NCBI GenBank assembly: GCA_016936455.1 | Contig: JAFGXV010000062.1 | Coordinates: forward strand, 1 to 64,000 | Direction of reading: 5' to 3' | Source of the DNA: Desulfuromonadaceae bacterium | GTDB taxonomy: Bacteria; Desulfobacterota; Desulfuromonadia; Desulfuromonadales; Desulfuromonadaceae | Length of the DNA: 64,000 nt | Shown here: one piece after another, positions 7,590-16,615 of the stretch | Layout: every line of letters begins with the position of its first letter | Numbering within the stretch: position 1 is the first letter of the stretch | The notes under the pieces: generated by a model | Databases searched by the model: none | Seen by the model: the letters and a program-made list of their open reading frames with translations, nothing else | What the model was told of the DNA's origin: nothing | Program-made: the position numbers and the translations under genes

Positions 7590-9443
7590 ATGACCATGGC
7601 AGGACTGGAGCAGCTGGATCTCAACACCATCCCCACAGGCAGCGGCGTCTATCTGATGCAGGATTCCAGCGGCCGCGTGCTCTACGTCGGCAAGGCCCGC
7701 AACCTGCGCAGCCGCATCCGCCAGTACCTGCGCGGCGACGACAGCCGCGCCCACATCCAGTTTGTGCTGCGCCGTGTGACACAGCTCGAAACCCTGGTCA
7801 CGGACACGGAAAAAGAGGCGCTGATCCTCGAAAACACCCTGATCAAGAAGCACAAGCCGCGCTACAACATCACCCTGCGCGATGACAAAACCTATGTGTC
7901 CCTGCGCATCGACCTGCGCGAGGACTTCCCCGCCGTGCAGATCGTGCGGCGCGTCAAACAGGATGCCCACTCGGGCAAGGTCCTGTACTTCGGCCCCTAC
8001 GCCTCGGCCGGCGACCTGAAGGAAACGCTCAGACAGCTGCAGCGCCTGTTCCCCCTGCGCCGCCATCCCTGGAGCGAATGCCGCCGGCGCAAACGGCCCT
8101 GCCTGTTCTTCCAGATCGGCCAGTGCCGCGGCCCCTGCCACGGCCACATCAGCCGCGAGGACTACCACGCCCTGGTCAACGGTGTCATCGCCTTTCTCTC
8201 CGGACGCCGCGACGAGGTGCTGAATCAGCTGCGCCAGGCCATGACCGATGCCGCCAGCCAGATGCGCTACGAGGACGCCGCCCGCCTGCGCGACCAGATC
8301 ACCGCCATGGAGCGCACCCGTGAACAGCAAAAGATGGTCAGCAGCGACGCTGCCGACCTCGACGTGGTGGGCCTGCATCCGGGCGAGGGGGAAATCGAAC
8401 TCTGCCTGCTGTTCATCCGCGGCGGCGAACTGGTCAGCCGCCGCACGGACAACGTGCGCTGGGACGTGGCCGACGACGAGCTGCTGGCGGCCTTTCTTCA
8501 GCAGTATTACAGCCGCGATACGGTGATTCCGCCCACGGTGCTGCTGCCGTTTGCCCCGGCCGGTCAGGAGGTGCTCGAGCAGTGGCTGTCGGAGCGCCGT
8601 GGCCGCAAGGTGGAGCTGAAGGTGCCCCAACGCGGGGCGCGGCAGGAGCTGGTGGCACTGGCCACCAAGAACGCCGCCGAGAGCGCTCGCGAGCGCGGCA
8701 GCAAACGCGAAGCGCGCCACGCCGTGCTCGAACAGATCCGCGATACCCTCGGCCTGCAGCGCCTGCCGCGGCGCATGGAATGTTACGACATCTCCAACAT
8801 TCAGGGCCGCCACAGCGTCGGCAGCATGGTCGTGGTCACGGATGGCGAACCCGACAAGCCGGCTTACCGTCACTACCGCATCAAGACCATCGACGGCGCC
8901 GATGATTTCGCCTCCCTGGCCGAGGTGCTCACCCGGCGCCTCAAACGCGGGGTCGACGAGGACGAGCTGCCGGACATGATCCTCATCGACGGCGGCAAGG
9001 GCCAGCTCGGCGGGGTGGAGGCTGTGATCGCACAACTCGGTCTGAAGGAGCGGCTCGACCTGGTGTCCATTGCCAAAAGCCGGGTCAAGCGGAACGTGCG
9101 CGGCAAGGCCGTGGAACGCAGCGAGGAGCGCTTCTTCCGCCCCGGCCGCAAAAACCCCGTCATCCTGCGTCAGGGCTCGCCGGCGCTGTTCATGCTCGAA
9201 CGGCTGCGCGACGAGGCCCACCGCTTCGCCATTACCCATCACCGCAAGCTGCGCCACAAAGCGGCGCTGGAATCGGAACTGGAGCAGATCCCCGGCGTCG
9301 GCCCGGAACGGCGGCGCACCCTGCTGGGCCACTGCGGCAGCGTCGCCCGGATCAAGCAGGCGACGCTGGAAGAACTGGAACAGGTGCCGGGCCTGCCGCA
9401 GGCCGTGGCCCGGGCGGTGTACGATCATTTTCGTGGGGAATAG
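7590..9443 (+). CDS. uvrC: UvrABC excinuclease subunit C
   Basis: UvrC makes both incisions around bulky DNA lesions during nucleotide excision repair. The 617-residue protein has the complete domain order. A GIY-YIG nuclease (about 14-95, GSGVYLMQ and YVGKARNLRSR) comes first. A Cys-rich segment follows (about 160-185). Then come a UVR/UvrB-binding helix pair (about 205-240), the RNase H-like nuclease (MECYDISNIQG and LIDGGKGQL) and a C-terminal helix-hairpin-helix pair (IPGVGPERRRTLL and VPGLPQAVA). Length matches the family. The start follows AAGGATCAAGG. It stands alone on the + strand, divergent from the permease/kinase operon. Confidence 0.98.
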   Translation: MTMAGLEQLDLNTIPTGSGVYLMQDSSGRVLYVGKARNLRSRIRQYLRGDDSRAHIQFVLRRVTQLETLVTDTEKEALILENTLIKKHKPRYNITLRDDKTYVSLRIDLREDFPAVQIVRRVKQDAHSGKVLYFGPYASAGDLKETLRQLQRLFPLRRHPWSECRRRKRPCLFFQIGQCRGPCHGHISREDYHALVNGVIAFLSGRRDEVLNQLRQAMTDAASQMRYEDAARLRDQITAMERTREQQKMVSSDAADLDVVGLHPGEGEIELCLLFIRGGELVSRRTDNVRWDVADDELLAAFLQQYYSRDTVIPPTVLLPFAPAGQEVLEQWLSERRGRKVELKVPQRGARQELVALATKNAAESARERGSKREARHAVLEQIRDTLGLQRLPRRMECYDISNIQGRHSVGSMVVVTDGEPDKPAYRHYRIKTIDGADDFASLAEVLTRRLKRGVDEDELPDMILIDGGKGQLGGVEAVIAQLGLKERLDLVSIAKSRVKRNVRGKAVERSEERFFRPGRKNPVILRQGSPALFMLERLRDEAHRFAITHHRKLRHKAALESELEQIPGVGPERRRTLLGHCGSVARIKQATLEELEQVPGLPQAVARAVYDHFRGE

Positions 9444-9482
9444 CCGAACCGGCCCCGAGTGGCAATGTCAATCAGGAAGGCA

Positions 9483-9845
9483 TCAGGTCAGACGTTCGAG
9501 GTAGAGTGCTGTCCAGCGCGCGGTTCGGACATCATCGCCCCGGGCAGCCGCGCGAACAATATCCTCCAGCAGCCGTCGCTGTTCAGAGCGCTGACGCAGC
9601 CGGGTCGCCAACCAGAAAGCATCGACAAACTTGCCCCGCTGCAGACAACGATCAGCCAGCAGCAAAAGCTCCGCTTGAAACAGATCCCGCTGCAACCGGT
9701 CCAGAGTCTTGCGGACCTGGCGCAGGCAGCCCCGGGCAATATCAGCTTCCAGCCGGGCCTCAAGCTCAAATCGGGAAAGGTTTTCCGTGTCGGCCTGAGA
9801 GTGGAACGCTTGCAGCCAGGAAAACTTCGGGAGAAAAAAATTCAT
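9483..9845 (-). CDS. Hypothetical protein, helical, Leu/Arg-rich
   Basis: This 120-residue frame is convergent with uvrC and ends 39 bp from it. The product is almost all predicted helix with Leu/Arg/Ala-rich amphipathic stretches and is rich in charged residues, consistent with a small soluble helical protein. No family is recognised. The start shown is the first ATG; a downstream start cannot be excluded. The opposite frame is also open for much of the length, so this call relies on residue composition and the coding-size gap. Confidence 0.5.
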   Translation of the reverse strand: MNFFLPKFSWLQAFHSQADTENLSRFELEARLEADIARGCLRQVRKTLDRLQRDLFQAELLLLADRCLQRGKFVDAFWLATRLRQRSEQRRLLEDIVRAAARGDDVRTARWTALYLERLT

Positions 9846-9899
9846 TCCATCACATTCTGCAGACAGTGGATCATTTCAATCAGCATTTAACAGAACAAA

Positions 9900-9928
9900 A
9901 GCCGCAGTGCACCAACGAAGCTGCGGCT
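9900..9928 (-). terminator. Hairpin downstream of leftward MFS gene
   Basis: AGCCGCAG/CTGCGGCT form an 8-bp stem with a 13-base loop. On the - strand it is followed by TTTTGTTCTG, a short U-tract. It would terminate transcripts from the MFS gene at 10011-11228 about 80 bp past its stop. The stem is modest, so the call is tentative. Confidence 0.45.
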
Positions 9929-10010
9929 GTACCTTTACCACCTTTTCCGCTGATGAGGGCAGAAAAAATCAGGGACGAAAAAACCCGCCCCCCGGAAAAT
10001 GATCACCAGA

Positions 10011-11228
10011 TCAGTGTTTATCGCAGCGTGTCGGGTCATTTACCCCCGACGTTTCAGCGGTTTTTGCCAACAGTGCAAACCCGGCCAGCGCGACGCCACA
10101 CAGCAGGGCAAAAACGGAGGCAGCCACCAGCAGGGCGTGGCTCCAGCCCAGAGAATCTCCCACCTGTCCCATCAGCGGAAACAGTGCGGCAAACAGAAGG
10201 TAGACCAGAAACATCCGGACCGAAAGGACCGTAGCTCGCACCGGAGAGGGCGTCTGTTCGTTGATGTAGTTTTTCAGAATCGGCGTCGCCAGACCGCGTC
10301 CGCAATAGAACAGGAGCAGTACCGCCATCGCCGGATACATGGGCAGGCTGGCAAGACCGACAAAGCCGGCAACAACCACCGCGGCAATCGCCGGCATAAA
10401 AACTGAACGCCGCACCAGCGGTTCGACCCGGTAGGCCTGCCCCGACAGCAACGCCGCACTCAGGTTCAACAGGCTCCAGAACAGCCCGAGCTCTACCGCT
10501 GAGGCCTGAACCACCTCGCTGTACCAGTAGGGCACCGCCTTTGCCATCGTGTAGGTGGCGGCGCCAATCAGGGCCGAATAAACCACCAGCAGGAGCAACC
10601 GGCGATCAGCCAGCAGCGACTGCCTCAGCGCTGGCAGCAGATTAAGGGAGCGGGCAAAGCCGGGCCCGGGCTGCTGCGGCTCGACCAGAGTCAGAGCTGC
10701 CGGCAGAGCAATCAGCGCCACGACCGCCTGGGCGACAAACGGGGTGCGCAGGCTGATCAACGCCAGCATCCCGCCCAGCGGTGCTCCGATCGTCTCCATC
10801 AGACTGCCGAGGGCGATCACGCGACCCTCATACCGGGCGTACTGTCCCTGCCGTTTCAGCGCCAGCAGAGTTTCGTACAGCAGGGCCGAATCGGAGCCGG
10901 AAATCAGGCTCTGGCCGACCCCGAGTGCCACCATGGCGGGCAGAAAGCCCAAATAAGATGTCGACAGCGCATACAGACCATAGCCGATCACACCGAGCAG
11001 CGAGCCAAGCACCAGTGTTTTCTTGCGACCGATCAAGTCCCCCAGATAGCCGGAAGGAATTTCCATCACAATGATCGCCAGCGCCTGAATGGCCGCCAAC
11101 TGGCTGTAACCACTCTTGTCGATGCCATTTTCAGCCATGAACAACGGCACATAGGGCGTCGTCAGCATCAGCCAGCGTGCCGTCTTGATCAGATAAATCC
11201 GGTACACATTCAATTCGACACGCTTCAT
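10011..11228 (-). CDS. MFS transporter
   Basis: This is a 405-residue major facilitator protein with about twelve membrane helices. The helix 2-3 loop reads GYLGDLIGRKKTL, the classic DxxGRK signature. The N terminus, MKRVELNVYRIYLIKTARW, resembles a group of small MFS proteins of unknown substrate. The ATG at 11228 is chosen because the upstream in-frame extension is polar and unlike a transporter N terminus. The gene is divergent from the EAL-HDOD gene across about 207 bp, so the two may share a control region. No substrate can be inferred. Confidence 0.85.
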   Translation of the reverse strand: MKRVELNVYRIYLIKTARWLMLTTPYVPLFMAENGIDKSGYSQLAAIQALAIIVMEIPSGYLGDLIGRKKTLVLGSLLGVIGYGLYALSTSYLGFLPAMVALGVGQSLISGSDSALLYETLLALKRQGQYARYEGRVIALGSLMETIGAPLGGMLALISLRTPFVAQAVVALIALPAALTLVEPQQPGPGFARSLNLLPALRQSLLADRRLLLLVVYSALIGAATYTMAKAVPYWYSEVVQASAVELGLFWSLLNLSAALLSGQAYRVEPLVRRSVFMPAIAAVVVAGFVGLASLPMYPAMAVLLLFYCGRGLATPILKNYINEQTPSPVRATVLSVRMFLVYLLFAALFPLMGQVGDSLGWSHALLVAASVFALLCGVALAGFALLAKTAETSGVNDPTRCDKH

Positions 11229-11435
11229 GGAGACTCTCTGTCGGTAGTCGCCCTGCGGACTCCCGTCCGCTGGATCGAATGAGCCGTTATAAGTCAATTT
11301 CCCCGATCCGACAAGAGGCTGCGGCCAAACCGGGCTGTCGCGCCCCACTGGCTCTTTGGCACAAGGTGTGGTAGACTCCGCCCACGCTTTCTGCTTCGCT
11401 CATGAAAAATCCACCGCACTGCATCGAGGGGCCCC

Positions 11436-12644
11436 ATGCGTGATATTTTTGTCGGTCGCCAGCCCATTTTTGATCGCACGATCCAGGTATACGGCTACGA
11501 ACTGCTCTACCGTGACAGCTACGTCGACCGGGCCAACATCACCGATGCCGACCAGGCCTCGTGCGATGTGGTCGCCAATGCGCTGCTGGAAATCGGCCTG
11601 GAGAACATTGTCGGGCCGCACAAAGCGTTCTGCAATTTCTCCCGCGGCTTCCTGCTGCGCAACAGTGACTTCTCTTTTGCCGCTGAAAAACTGGTCATTG
11701 AAATTCTCGAAGACATTGTCCCCGACGCCAAGGTGGTGCAGGCCATCCAGAAGTTCTCGGCCGCCGGTCACCTGATTGCTTTGGACGACTTCGTCTACCG
11801 TGAGGATCTCCGCCCGCTGGTGGAACAGGCCGACCTCATCAAAGTAGAAGTCATGGGACTGGCGGCAGAACAGATTCAGCATCAGCTCAAAACGCTGAAG
11901 GCCATCAAGCCAACCCTGAAATTTCTGGCTGAAAAGGTCGAAAGTAATGACGTGTTCCAGGTCTGTCGCGATCTTGGCTTTGATTACTTCCAGGGATTCT
12001 TCTTCAGCAAACCCAAGATCGTCATTGGCAAGAAACTGCCCCCGGCCCGGGTGGCGTTACTGAATCTGGTCGCGGAGCTGCAACAGCCTGACGTCTCGCT
12101 GGAGCGGGTGGAAAAAATCATCGAAGCTGATGTCTACCTCAGCGTCAAGCTACTGCGCCAGATTAATTCCAGTTACTACTCTCTGGTTCATCCGGTCACC
12201 TCCATCCATCAGGCCATTGTCCGCTTCGGGCTGCAGCACATCCGCACCTGGACCTGCGTATTACTGCTCGGCAGCGTCAGCGAAAAAACCGAAGAGCTGA
12301 TAACCATGGCTCTGATCCGGGCAAAAATGTGTGAGCTACTGACAGAACCCTCCAGATCCGGCCACGCAGGCATGCACTTCACGGTCGGCCTTTTTTCCCT
12401 GCTCGACAGCCTGCTCGATGCCCCGATGGAACACATCCTCTCCAGCCTGCCCCTGAGCGACGAAATAAAAAGTGCGCTCCTCAGCCATGAGGGGCCGGTC
12501 GGCAAAACACTGGAGACGGTACAGGCCTACGAGCAGAATCGGCTGGAGGACCTGACAGCGGACGCAGAAAATCTGGACCGCTTGCGTGACGCCTACTGGC
12601 AGGCTGTCCGATGGACCGACCAGGTGCGCAACAACCTGTCCTGA
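11436..12644 (+). CDS. EAL and HDOD domain signalling protein (YuxH-type)
   Basis: The 402-residue protein has an N-terminal EAL domain (about 1-200) and a C-terminal HDOD domain (about 205-395). The EAL part keeps GYELLYR in place of EALLR, an Asn in FCNFSRG, Glu in IEILED, the DD pair in ALDDF, a Lys in LIKVEV, Glu in LAEKVES and Gln in YFQGFFF. Many phosphodiesterase ligands therefore seem present, though the KID-type Asp is replaced by Glu. HDOD domains are HD-like but lack the metal-binding histidines and act in signalling. Proteins of this layout link c-di-GMP to motility or chemotaxis in several proteobacteria. The gene stands alone. Confidence 0.9.
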   Translation: MRDIFVGRQPIFDRTIQVYGYELLYRDSYVDRANITDADQASCDVVANALLEIGLENIVGPHKAFCNFSRGFLLRNSDFSFAAEKLVIEILEDIVPDAKVVQAIQKFSAAGHLIALDDFVYREDLRPLVEQADLIKVEVMGLAAEQIQHQLKTLKAIKPTLKFLAEKVESNDVFQVCRDLGFDYFQGFFFSKPKIVIGKKLPPARVALLNLVAELQQPDVSLERVEKIIEADVYLSVKLLRQINSSYYSLVHPVTSIHQAIVRFGLQHIRTWTCVLLLGSVSEKTEELITMALIRAKMCELLTEPSRSGHAGMHFTVGLFSLLDSLLDAPMEHILSSLPLSDEIKSALLSHEGPVGKTLETVQAYEQNRLEDLTADAENLDRLRDAYWQAVRWTDQVRNNLS

Positions 12645-12870
12645 CCGAGGCGCAGCACATCCGATGCGCCCCTTTCTCCGGCAACCAGCCAACCATCTCC
12701 AGCCTCGCCCAGCAATCAATAAAAACGCTTGACAAGCTCTTCCTGACAGCACAAAGTTCGCGCAACAAATGGACAATCCACAGCCTGGCGTAGCACCGTG
12801 CCCTTTGAATATACCAGCTGGCGCGCACCTCTTTTTTCTGGAGAATCGGCCCAACAAGGGCGATAAATAC

Positions 12871-13272
12871 GTGACTGTCTTGAGCTGTCCGCGACCCGCA
12901 TACCACCTGACACGGCTCAACAGAGTGACGGCCATCGGCCTGGTCTTTTTTCTGCTGACGGCCGCCGGGCCGACAGCAAGCTGCAACTGGCTGTGCAACT
13001 TTTTCTCCGCCACGACACTCACCGTGCCGGATCAACCAAACAGCCAGACAACCACACCGCTGAAGCCTTCCGAAGCGGAATCTGATTTCGATTTCAGCAA
13101 GAACCTGCTCTTCTTTTCACCCGAACTATCTCCGCTCTCCCTGGCACCGCTATCGGTCCGTGTCGCAGCATCGTATTTCCATCCCGCCACTCAACACGAC
13201 CACCTGTGGCGAACGCCTGCCTGCCCGCGACCGCCACCCCATCCCCTCGTACGGTTCCGCTGCAACCACTGA
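12871..13272 (+). CDS. Possible small exported protein, unrecognised
   Basis: A GTG-started frame would encode 133 residues with one hydrophobic segment near residues 18-35 followed by Cys-containing SCNWLCNFF. A Ser/Pro/Thr-rich tail then ends in a His/Pro/Arg-rich sequence. This could be a signal peptide or anchor plus a disordered tail. An AAGGG lies about 12 bases upstream, a long spacing. Codon choice looks ordinary for the region. It ends 32 bp before nhaD and could be its leader gene. No family is recognised, and it may be non-coding; otherwise 12645-13304 holds nothing identified. Confidence 0.3.
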   Translation: MTVLSCPRPAYHLTRLNRVTAIGLVFFLLTAAGPTASCNWLCNFFSATTLTVPDQPNSQTTTPLKPSEAESDFDFSKNLLFFSPELSPLSLAPLSVRVAASYFHPATQHDHLWRTPACPRPPPHPLVRFRCNH

Positions 13273-13304
13273 ATCAATGATTTTTTTACGACTACGAGGG
13301 AAAA

Positions 13305-14720
13305 ATGAAAACCTTACTGACCCTGTTACTGAGCCTGGTCGCCCTGCCGGCCCTGGCCAATGAAGGCGGCGGTGCCGTCCGCAACCTGACGGCCTCCCCC
13401 CTGGGCATCGTCGCCCTGCTGCTGTTTGTCGGTGCCTATGCACTGGTCATCATGGAAGAGAAACTGCACCTGCGCAAAAGCAAGCCGGTTCTGATGGCTT
13501 CCGGTATCATCTGGGTGCTGGTCGCCATCACGTTCAATCACCTGGGCGAGCCGGATCTGGCTCATGAAGCGATTGCCCACAACCTGCTTGAGTATGGCGA
13601 GCTGTTCCTGTTCCTGCTCGTCGCCATGACCTATATCAATGCCATGGATGAGCGCAACGTGTTCCAGGCCTTGCGCTCCTGGCTGGTGTCGCGTGGCTTT
13701 TCCCTGCGCGTGGTGTTCTGGCTCACCGGTCTGCTGGCGTTCTTTATTTCGCCGATTGCCGACAACCTGACCACGGCGTTGCTGATGGGAGCGGTGGTCA
13801 TGGCGGTCGGCGGCTCGAACCAGCGTTTCGTGGTCATGGCCTGTGTCAACGTGGTCGTCGGGGCCAATGCCGGTGGGGCTTTCTCCCCCTTTGGCGACAT
13901 CACCACCCTGATGGTGTGGCAAAAGGGGATGGTTCAGTTCTGGGATTTCTTTGCCCTATTTGTACCGGCCGCCGTCAACTGGCTGATTCCGGCTCTGATC
14001 ATGAACTTCATGATCAGCAAGGATAAGCCGCAGGCGTCGGATGAGGCCGTGGTGATGAAGTACGGGGCCAAGCGCATCATGGTGCTGTTTCTGCTGACCA
14101 TTGTCACCGCTGTTTCGTTTCATAATTTTCTCGATCTGCCGCCCGCGGCCGGTATGATGCTGGGCCTGGGCTATCTAGGGCTGTTCGCATACTTCATCAA
14201 ACTGCATGAGCACGGCAACCAGAGCATCGATCCGGCACTGAGCCTCAACATTATCAGCGAGGAAGAGCCCCAGGGTGGATTTGACCTGTTTCAGAAAATC
14301 GCCCGCGCCGAGTGGGATACGCTGCTGTTCTTCTACGGCGTCATCATGTGTGTCGGTGGACTGAGCCAGTTTGGCTATCTCGCCATGGCCTCCCGGTTCA
14401 TGTATCAGGATCTCGGCGCCTTCAACGCTAACGTGCTGATCGGCGTATTGTCTGCCATTGTCGACAACATCCCGGTCATGTTCGCGGTTCTGACCATGGA
14501 GCCACACATGTCGCTGGGCCAGTGGCTGCTGGTCACCATGACCGCCGGTGTCGGGGGCAGCCTGCTGTCCATCGGCTCAGCCGCCGGCGTCGGTCTGATG
14601 GGCACCGCGCGCGGCATCTACACCTTCGGCCGCCATCTGGTCTACACTCCGATCATCGCCCTGGGCTACGCCGCCAGCATCGCCGTTCACATGCTGATCA
14701 ACGCCAGCTATTTCCACTAG
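13305..14720 (+). CDS. nhaD: NhaD-type Na+/H+ antiporter
   Basis: The 471-residue protein starts with a hydrophobic segment (MKTLLTLLLSLVALPALA), either a signal peptide or the first helix, followed by about twelve membrane helices. Conserved NhaD/ArsB-superfamily features are visible. These include an ISPIADNLTTALLMGA segment containing the SPIADN motif, NVVVGANAGGAFSPFGDITTLMVW, and the C-terminal VDNIPVMFAVL and GVGGSLLSIGSAAGVGLMG. Such proteins exchange cytoplasmic Na+ or Li+ for H+. Length matches the family. It is transcribed rightward toward the leftward rhlE gene, with a terminator hairpin between. Confidence 0.94.
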   Translation: MKTLLTLLLSLVALPALANEGGGAVRNLTASPLGIVALLLFVGAYALVIMEEKLHLRKSKPVLMASGIIWVLVAITFNHLGEPDLAHEAIAHNLLEYGELFLFLLVAMTYINAMDERNVFQALRSWLVSRGFSLRVVFWLTGLLAFFISPIADNLTTALLMGAVVMAVGGSNQRFVVMACVNVVVGANAGGAFSPFGDITTLMVWQKGMVQFWDFFALFVPAAVNWLIPALIMNFMISKDKPQASDEAVVMKYGAKRIMVLFLLTIVTAVSFHNFLDLPPAAGMMLGLGYLGLFAYFIKLHEHGNQSIDPALSLNIISEEEPQGGFDLFQKIARAEWDTLLFFYGVIMCVGGLSQFGYLAMASRFMYQDLGAFNANVLIGVLSAIVDNIPVMFAVLTMEPHMSLGQWLLVTMTAGVGGSLLSIGSAAGVGLMGTARGIYTFGRHLVYTPIIALGYAASIAVHMLINASYFH

Positions 14721-14735
14721 TTCTTCCGAACAGCG

Positions 14736-14773
14736 CAAAAAAAGGGCGGATATCGACATGTCGATATCCGCCC
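14736..14773 (-). terminator. Strong intrinsic terminator of rhlE
   Basis: GGGCGGATATCGA/TCGATATCCGCCC is a 13-bp perfect stem on a CATG loop (14744-14773). A run of seven A just left of it gives a U-tract on the - strand. It therefore terminates leftward rhlE transcripts. It may also slow rightward transcripts from nhaD, although no T-run follows on that side. Confidence 0.85.
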
Positions 14774-14811
14774 TGCAGTAACGGTTCACCGTTTTCAGTC
14801 AGCGACCGTGA

Positions 14812-16101
14812 TCAGCGTGCACAACGCGCCACGTGGGCACCCTGTTTGCCGTTTCCGCTGCGAGAGCAGCGTTGCCGAGTTGCACTGGGCTTGTTCGCCG
14901 GTGCTGTCCGCTCCCGGCGCGGCGCATCGGCCTGCGGCTTGCGCTCGCTATCCTTCCTGACCGGGACAGCCGGCTGATAGCCATCCACCACCGTTCGTTC
15001 CAGCTTGCGCTGCAGCAGTTTCTCGATATCCGCCAGCAGTTTCTGCTCCTCGCCCGAAACCAGAGACACGGCGCGACCCTGGTGCCCGGCACGCCCGGTA
15101 CGCCCGATGCGATGGACATAGTCTTCCGACACGTTCGGCAACTCGTAGTTCACCACATAGGGCAGTTGGTCGATGTCCAGTCCGCGGGCAGCGATATCCG
15201 TCGCCACCAGCACCCGCACCGATCCTTTCTTGAAATCAGCCAGCGCCTTGGTTCTTGCGCCCTGGCTCTTGTTGCCATGGATCGCGGCCGAGCGCAGGCC
15301 ATCTTTTTCCAGCTGTTCGCTCAGGCGGTTGGCCCCATGCTTGGTGCGGGTAAACACCAGCACCTGCTTCCAGTTCTGCGAACCGATCAGATAGGAGAGC
15401 AGTTCCCGCTTGCGGCTTTTTTCCACCGGGTGGATGACCTGCGCCACCCCTTCGGCGGCACTGTTGCTGCGAGCCACTTCAATCCGTTGCGGCGCATTCA
15501 ACAGTCCGTTGGCCAGACGTTTGATCTCGTCGGAAAAAGTCGCCGAAAACAGCAGATTCTGACGTTTCTGCGGCAGCAGCGCCAGAATGCGGCGGATATC
15601 ATGAATAAATCCCATATCCAGCATCCGATCCGCCTCGTCGAGCACCAGCATCTCCACCTGAGAGAGGTCCAGCGACTTCTGGCCGACGTGGTCAAGCAGT
15701 CGCCCCGGCGTGGCAACGAGAATATCGACACCGCGGCGCAACGCTGCAAACTGCGGCTGAATGCTGACACCGCCATAAATAACCGCGCTGCGCAGCGGCA
15801 GATATTTGCCATAACTGCTGACACTTTCCGCCACCTGTGCTGCCAGCTCACGCGTCGGGGTCAGAATCAGGGCGCGCACCGGGCGCCGGGCCGCCTCTGA
15901 CGGAGAACCGTTTAGTTGTTGGAGCAACGGCAGAGTAAAAGCGGCGGTTTTACCGGTACCGGTCTGGGCGGCGGCTAAAATATCCGCACCCTTGAGAATG
16001 GCCGGAATGGCTTGAGCCTGAACCGGCGTGGCTTCGCTGTAGCCCTGTTCGGACACAGCACGAAGCAGTTCGGTCGCAAGACCGAGTTGGTGGAACGTCA
16101 T
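14812..16101 (-). CDS. rhlE: DEAD-box ATP-dependent RNA helicase RhlE
   Basis: This 429-residue helicase has a Q motif region (FHQLGL to TPVQAQAIP), motif [12 protein letters not shown], Ia PTRELAAQ, the DEAD box [15 protein letters not shown] in [17 protein letters not shown] and [11 protein letters not shown] basic, low-complexity C-terminal tail (about 380-429) is typical of RhlE-like proteins that bind structured RNA in ribosome assembly or decay. An AGGAGT about 11 bases upstream supports the start at 16101. It is monocistronic, ending in a strong hairpin. Confidence 0.95.
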   Translation of the reverse strand: MTFHQLGLATELLRAVSEQGYSEATPVQAQAIPAILKGADILAAAQTGTGKTAAFTLPLLQQLNGSPSEAARRPVRALILTPTRELAAQVAESVSSYGKYLPLRSAVIYGGVSIQPQFAALRRGVDILVATPGRLLDHVGQKSLDLSQVEMLVLDEADRMLDMGFIHDIRRILALLPQKRQNLLFSATFSDEIKRLANGLLNAPQRIEVARSNSAAEGVAQVIHPVEKSRKRELLSYLIGSQNWKQVLVFTRTKHGANRLSEQLEKDGLRSAAIHGNKSQGARTKALADFKKGSVRVLVATDIAARGLDIDQLPYVVNYELPNVSEDYVHRIGRTGRAGHQGRAVSLVSGEEQKLLADIEKLLQRKLERTVVDGYQPAVPVRKDSERKPQADAPRRERTAPANKPSATRQRCSRSGNGKQGAHVARCAR

Positions 16102-16334
16102 AAAAAAGGTGTACTCCTGGTTGGAACCGGCCCATCCCTGCCACAGGGCAAAGAACGGTCTTTAGGCTGGAACAAATCTGATTGAGGTGTCTGGGGGAAT
16201 ATCTGAAGAAGCTTCTGATGAGACGACCGAGGCACTGCTGATGTGCCGACCGAGGGCACAAGGAATGTGGAAGATATCAGACTGACGCTACATTGTCCAG
16301 CATTTTGTGCACACTGGTCCTATAGACGGGACAA

Positions 16335-16522
16335 TTTTCCACTTATTGGCATATTGAACGGTAAACATGGAAAACAACTTTCCATGTTTGGCTTTTTCGA
16401 TATTTTCCATCTATCACGATATTCAGTGCAAAAGATGGAAAACACCCCTTCGCCCGTTCCGCCCATCCCCAAACAGGCCGGAATAATCAAGCGCCACTTC
16501 ATTATTCATACTTCATGGAAAA
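16335..16522. repeat. Six-copy TTTTCCAT-like motif cluster in AT-rich gap
   Basis: Within the 514-bp gap between rhlE and the Ehr operon, six motif copies occur: TTTTCCA at 16335, ATGGAAAA at 16367, TTTCCAT at 16379, TTTTCCAT at 16403, ATGGAAAA at 16435 and ATGGAAAA at 16515. Two pairs form inverted repeats. One has 11-bp perfect arms (16363-16373 and 16379-16389) around a 5-base spacer, and the other has 10-bp arms (16403-16412 and 16433-16442) with a 20-base spacer. No convincing gene lies here. The region is far upstream of rhlE and downstream of the Ehr operon. It may be an operator array or a structured RNA. Confidence 0.55.
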
Positions 16523-16615
16523 AATCTACTATCAATAAAGGATTCAGGCAGTCAGGGGCTGGCAGGCCATTGCGGCACAGGTCTCCAGCCTTGAGGGCTC
16601 TGCCCGAAAAACGGT

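Noticed and set aside
7584-9428. Long open frame opposite uvrC (about 600 residues)
   Set aside because: It is the complement of a well-supported uvrC gene; GC-rich codon use leaves the opposite strand open. Composition is Ala/His/Gln-rich with no domain.
16335-16522. CRISPR array
   Set aside because: Motifs are only 7-8 bp, change orientation and have irregular spacing; no repeat-spacer regularity or cas gene.
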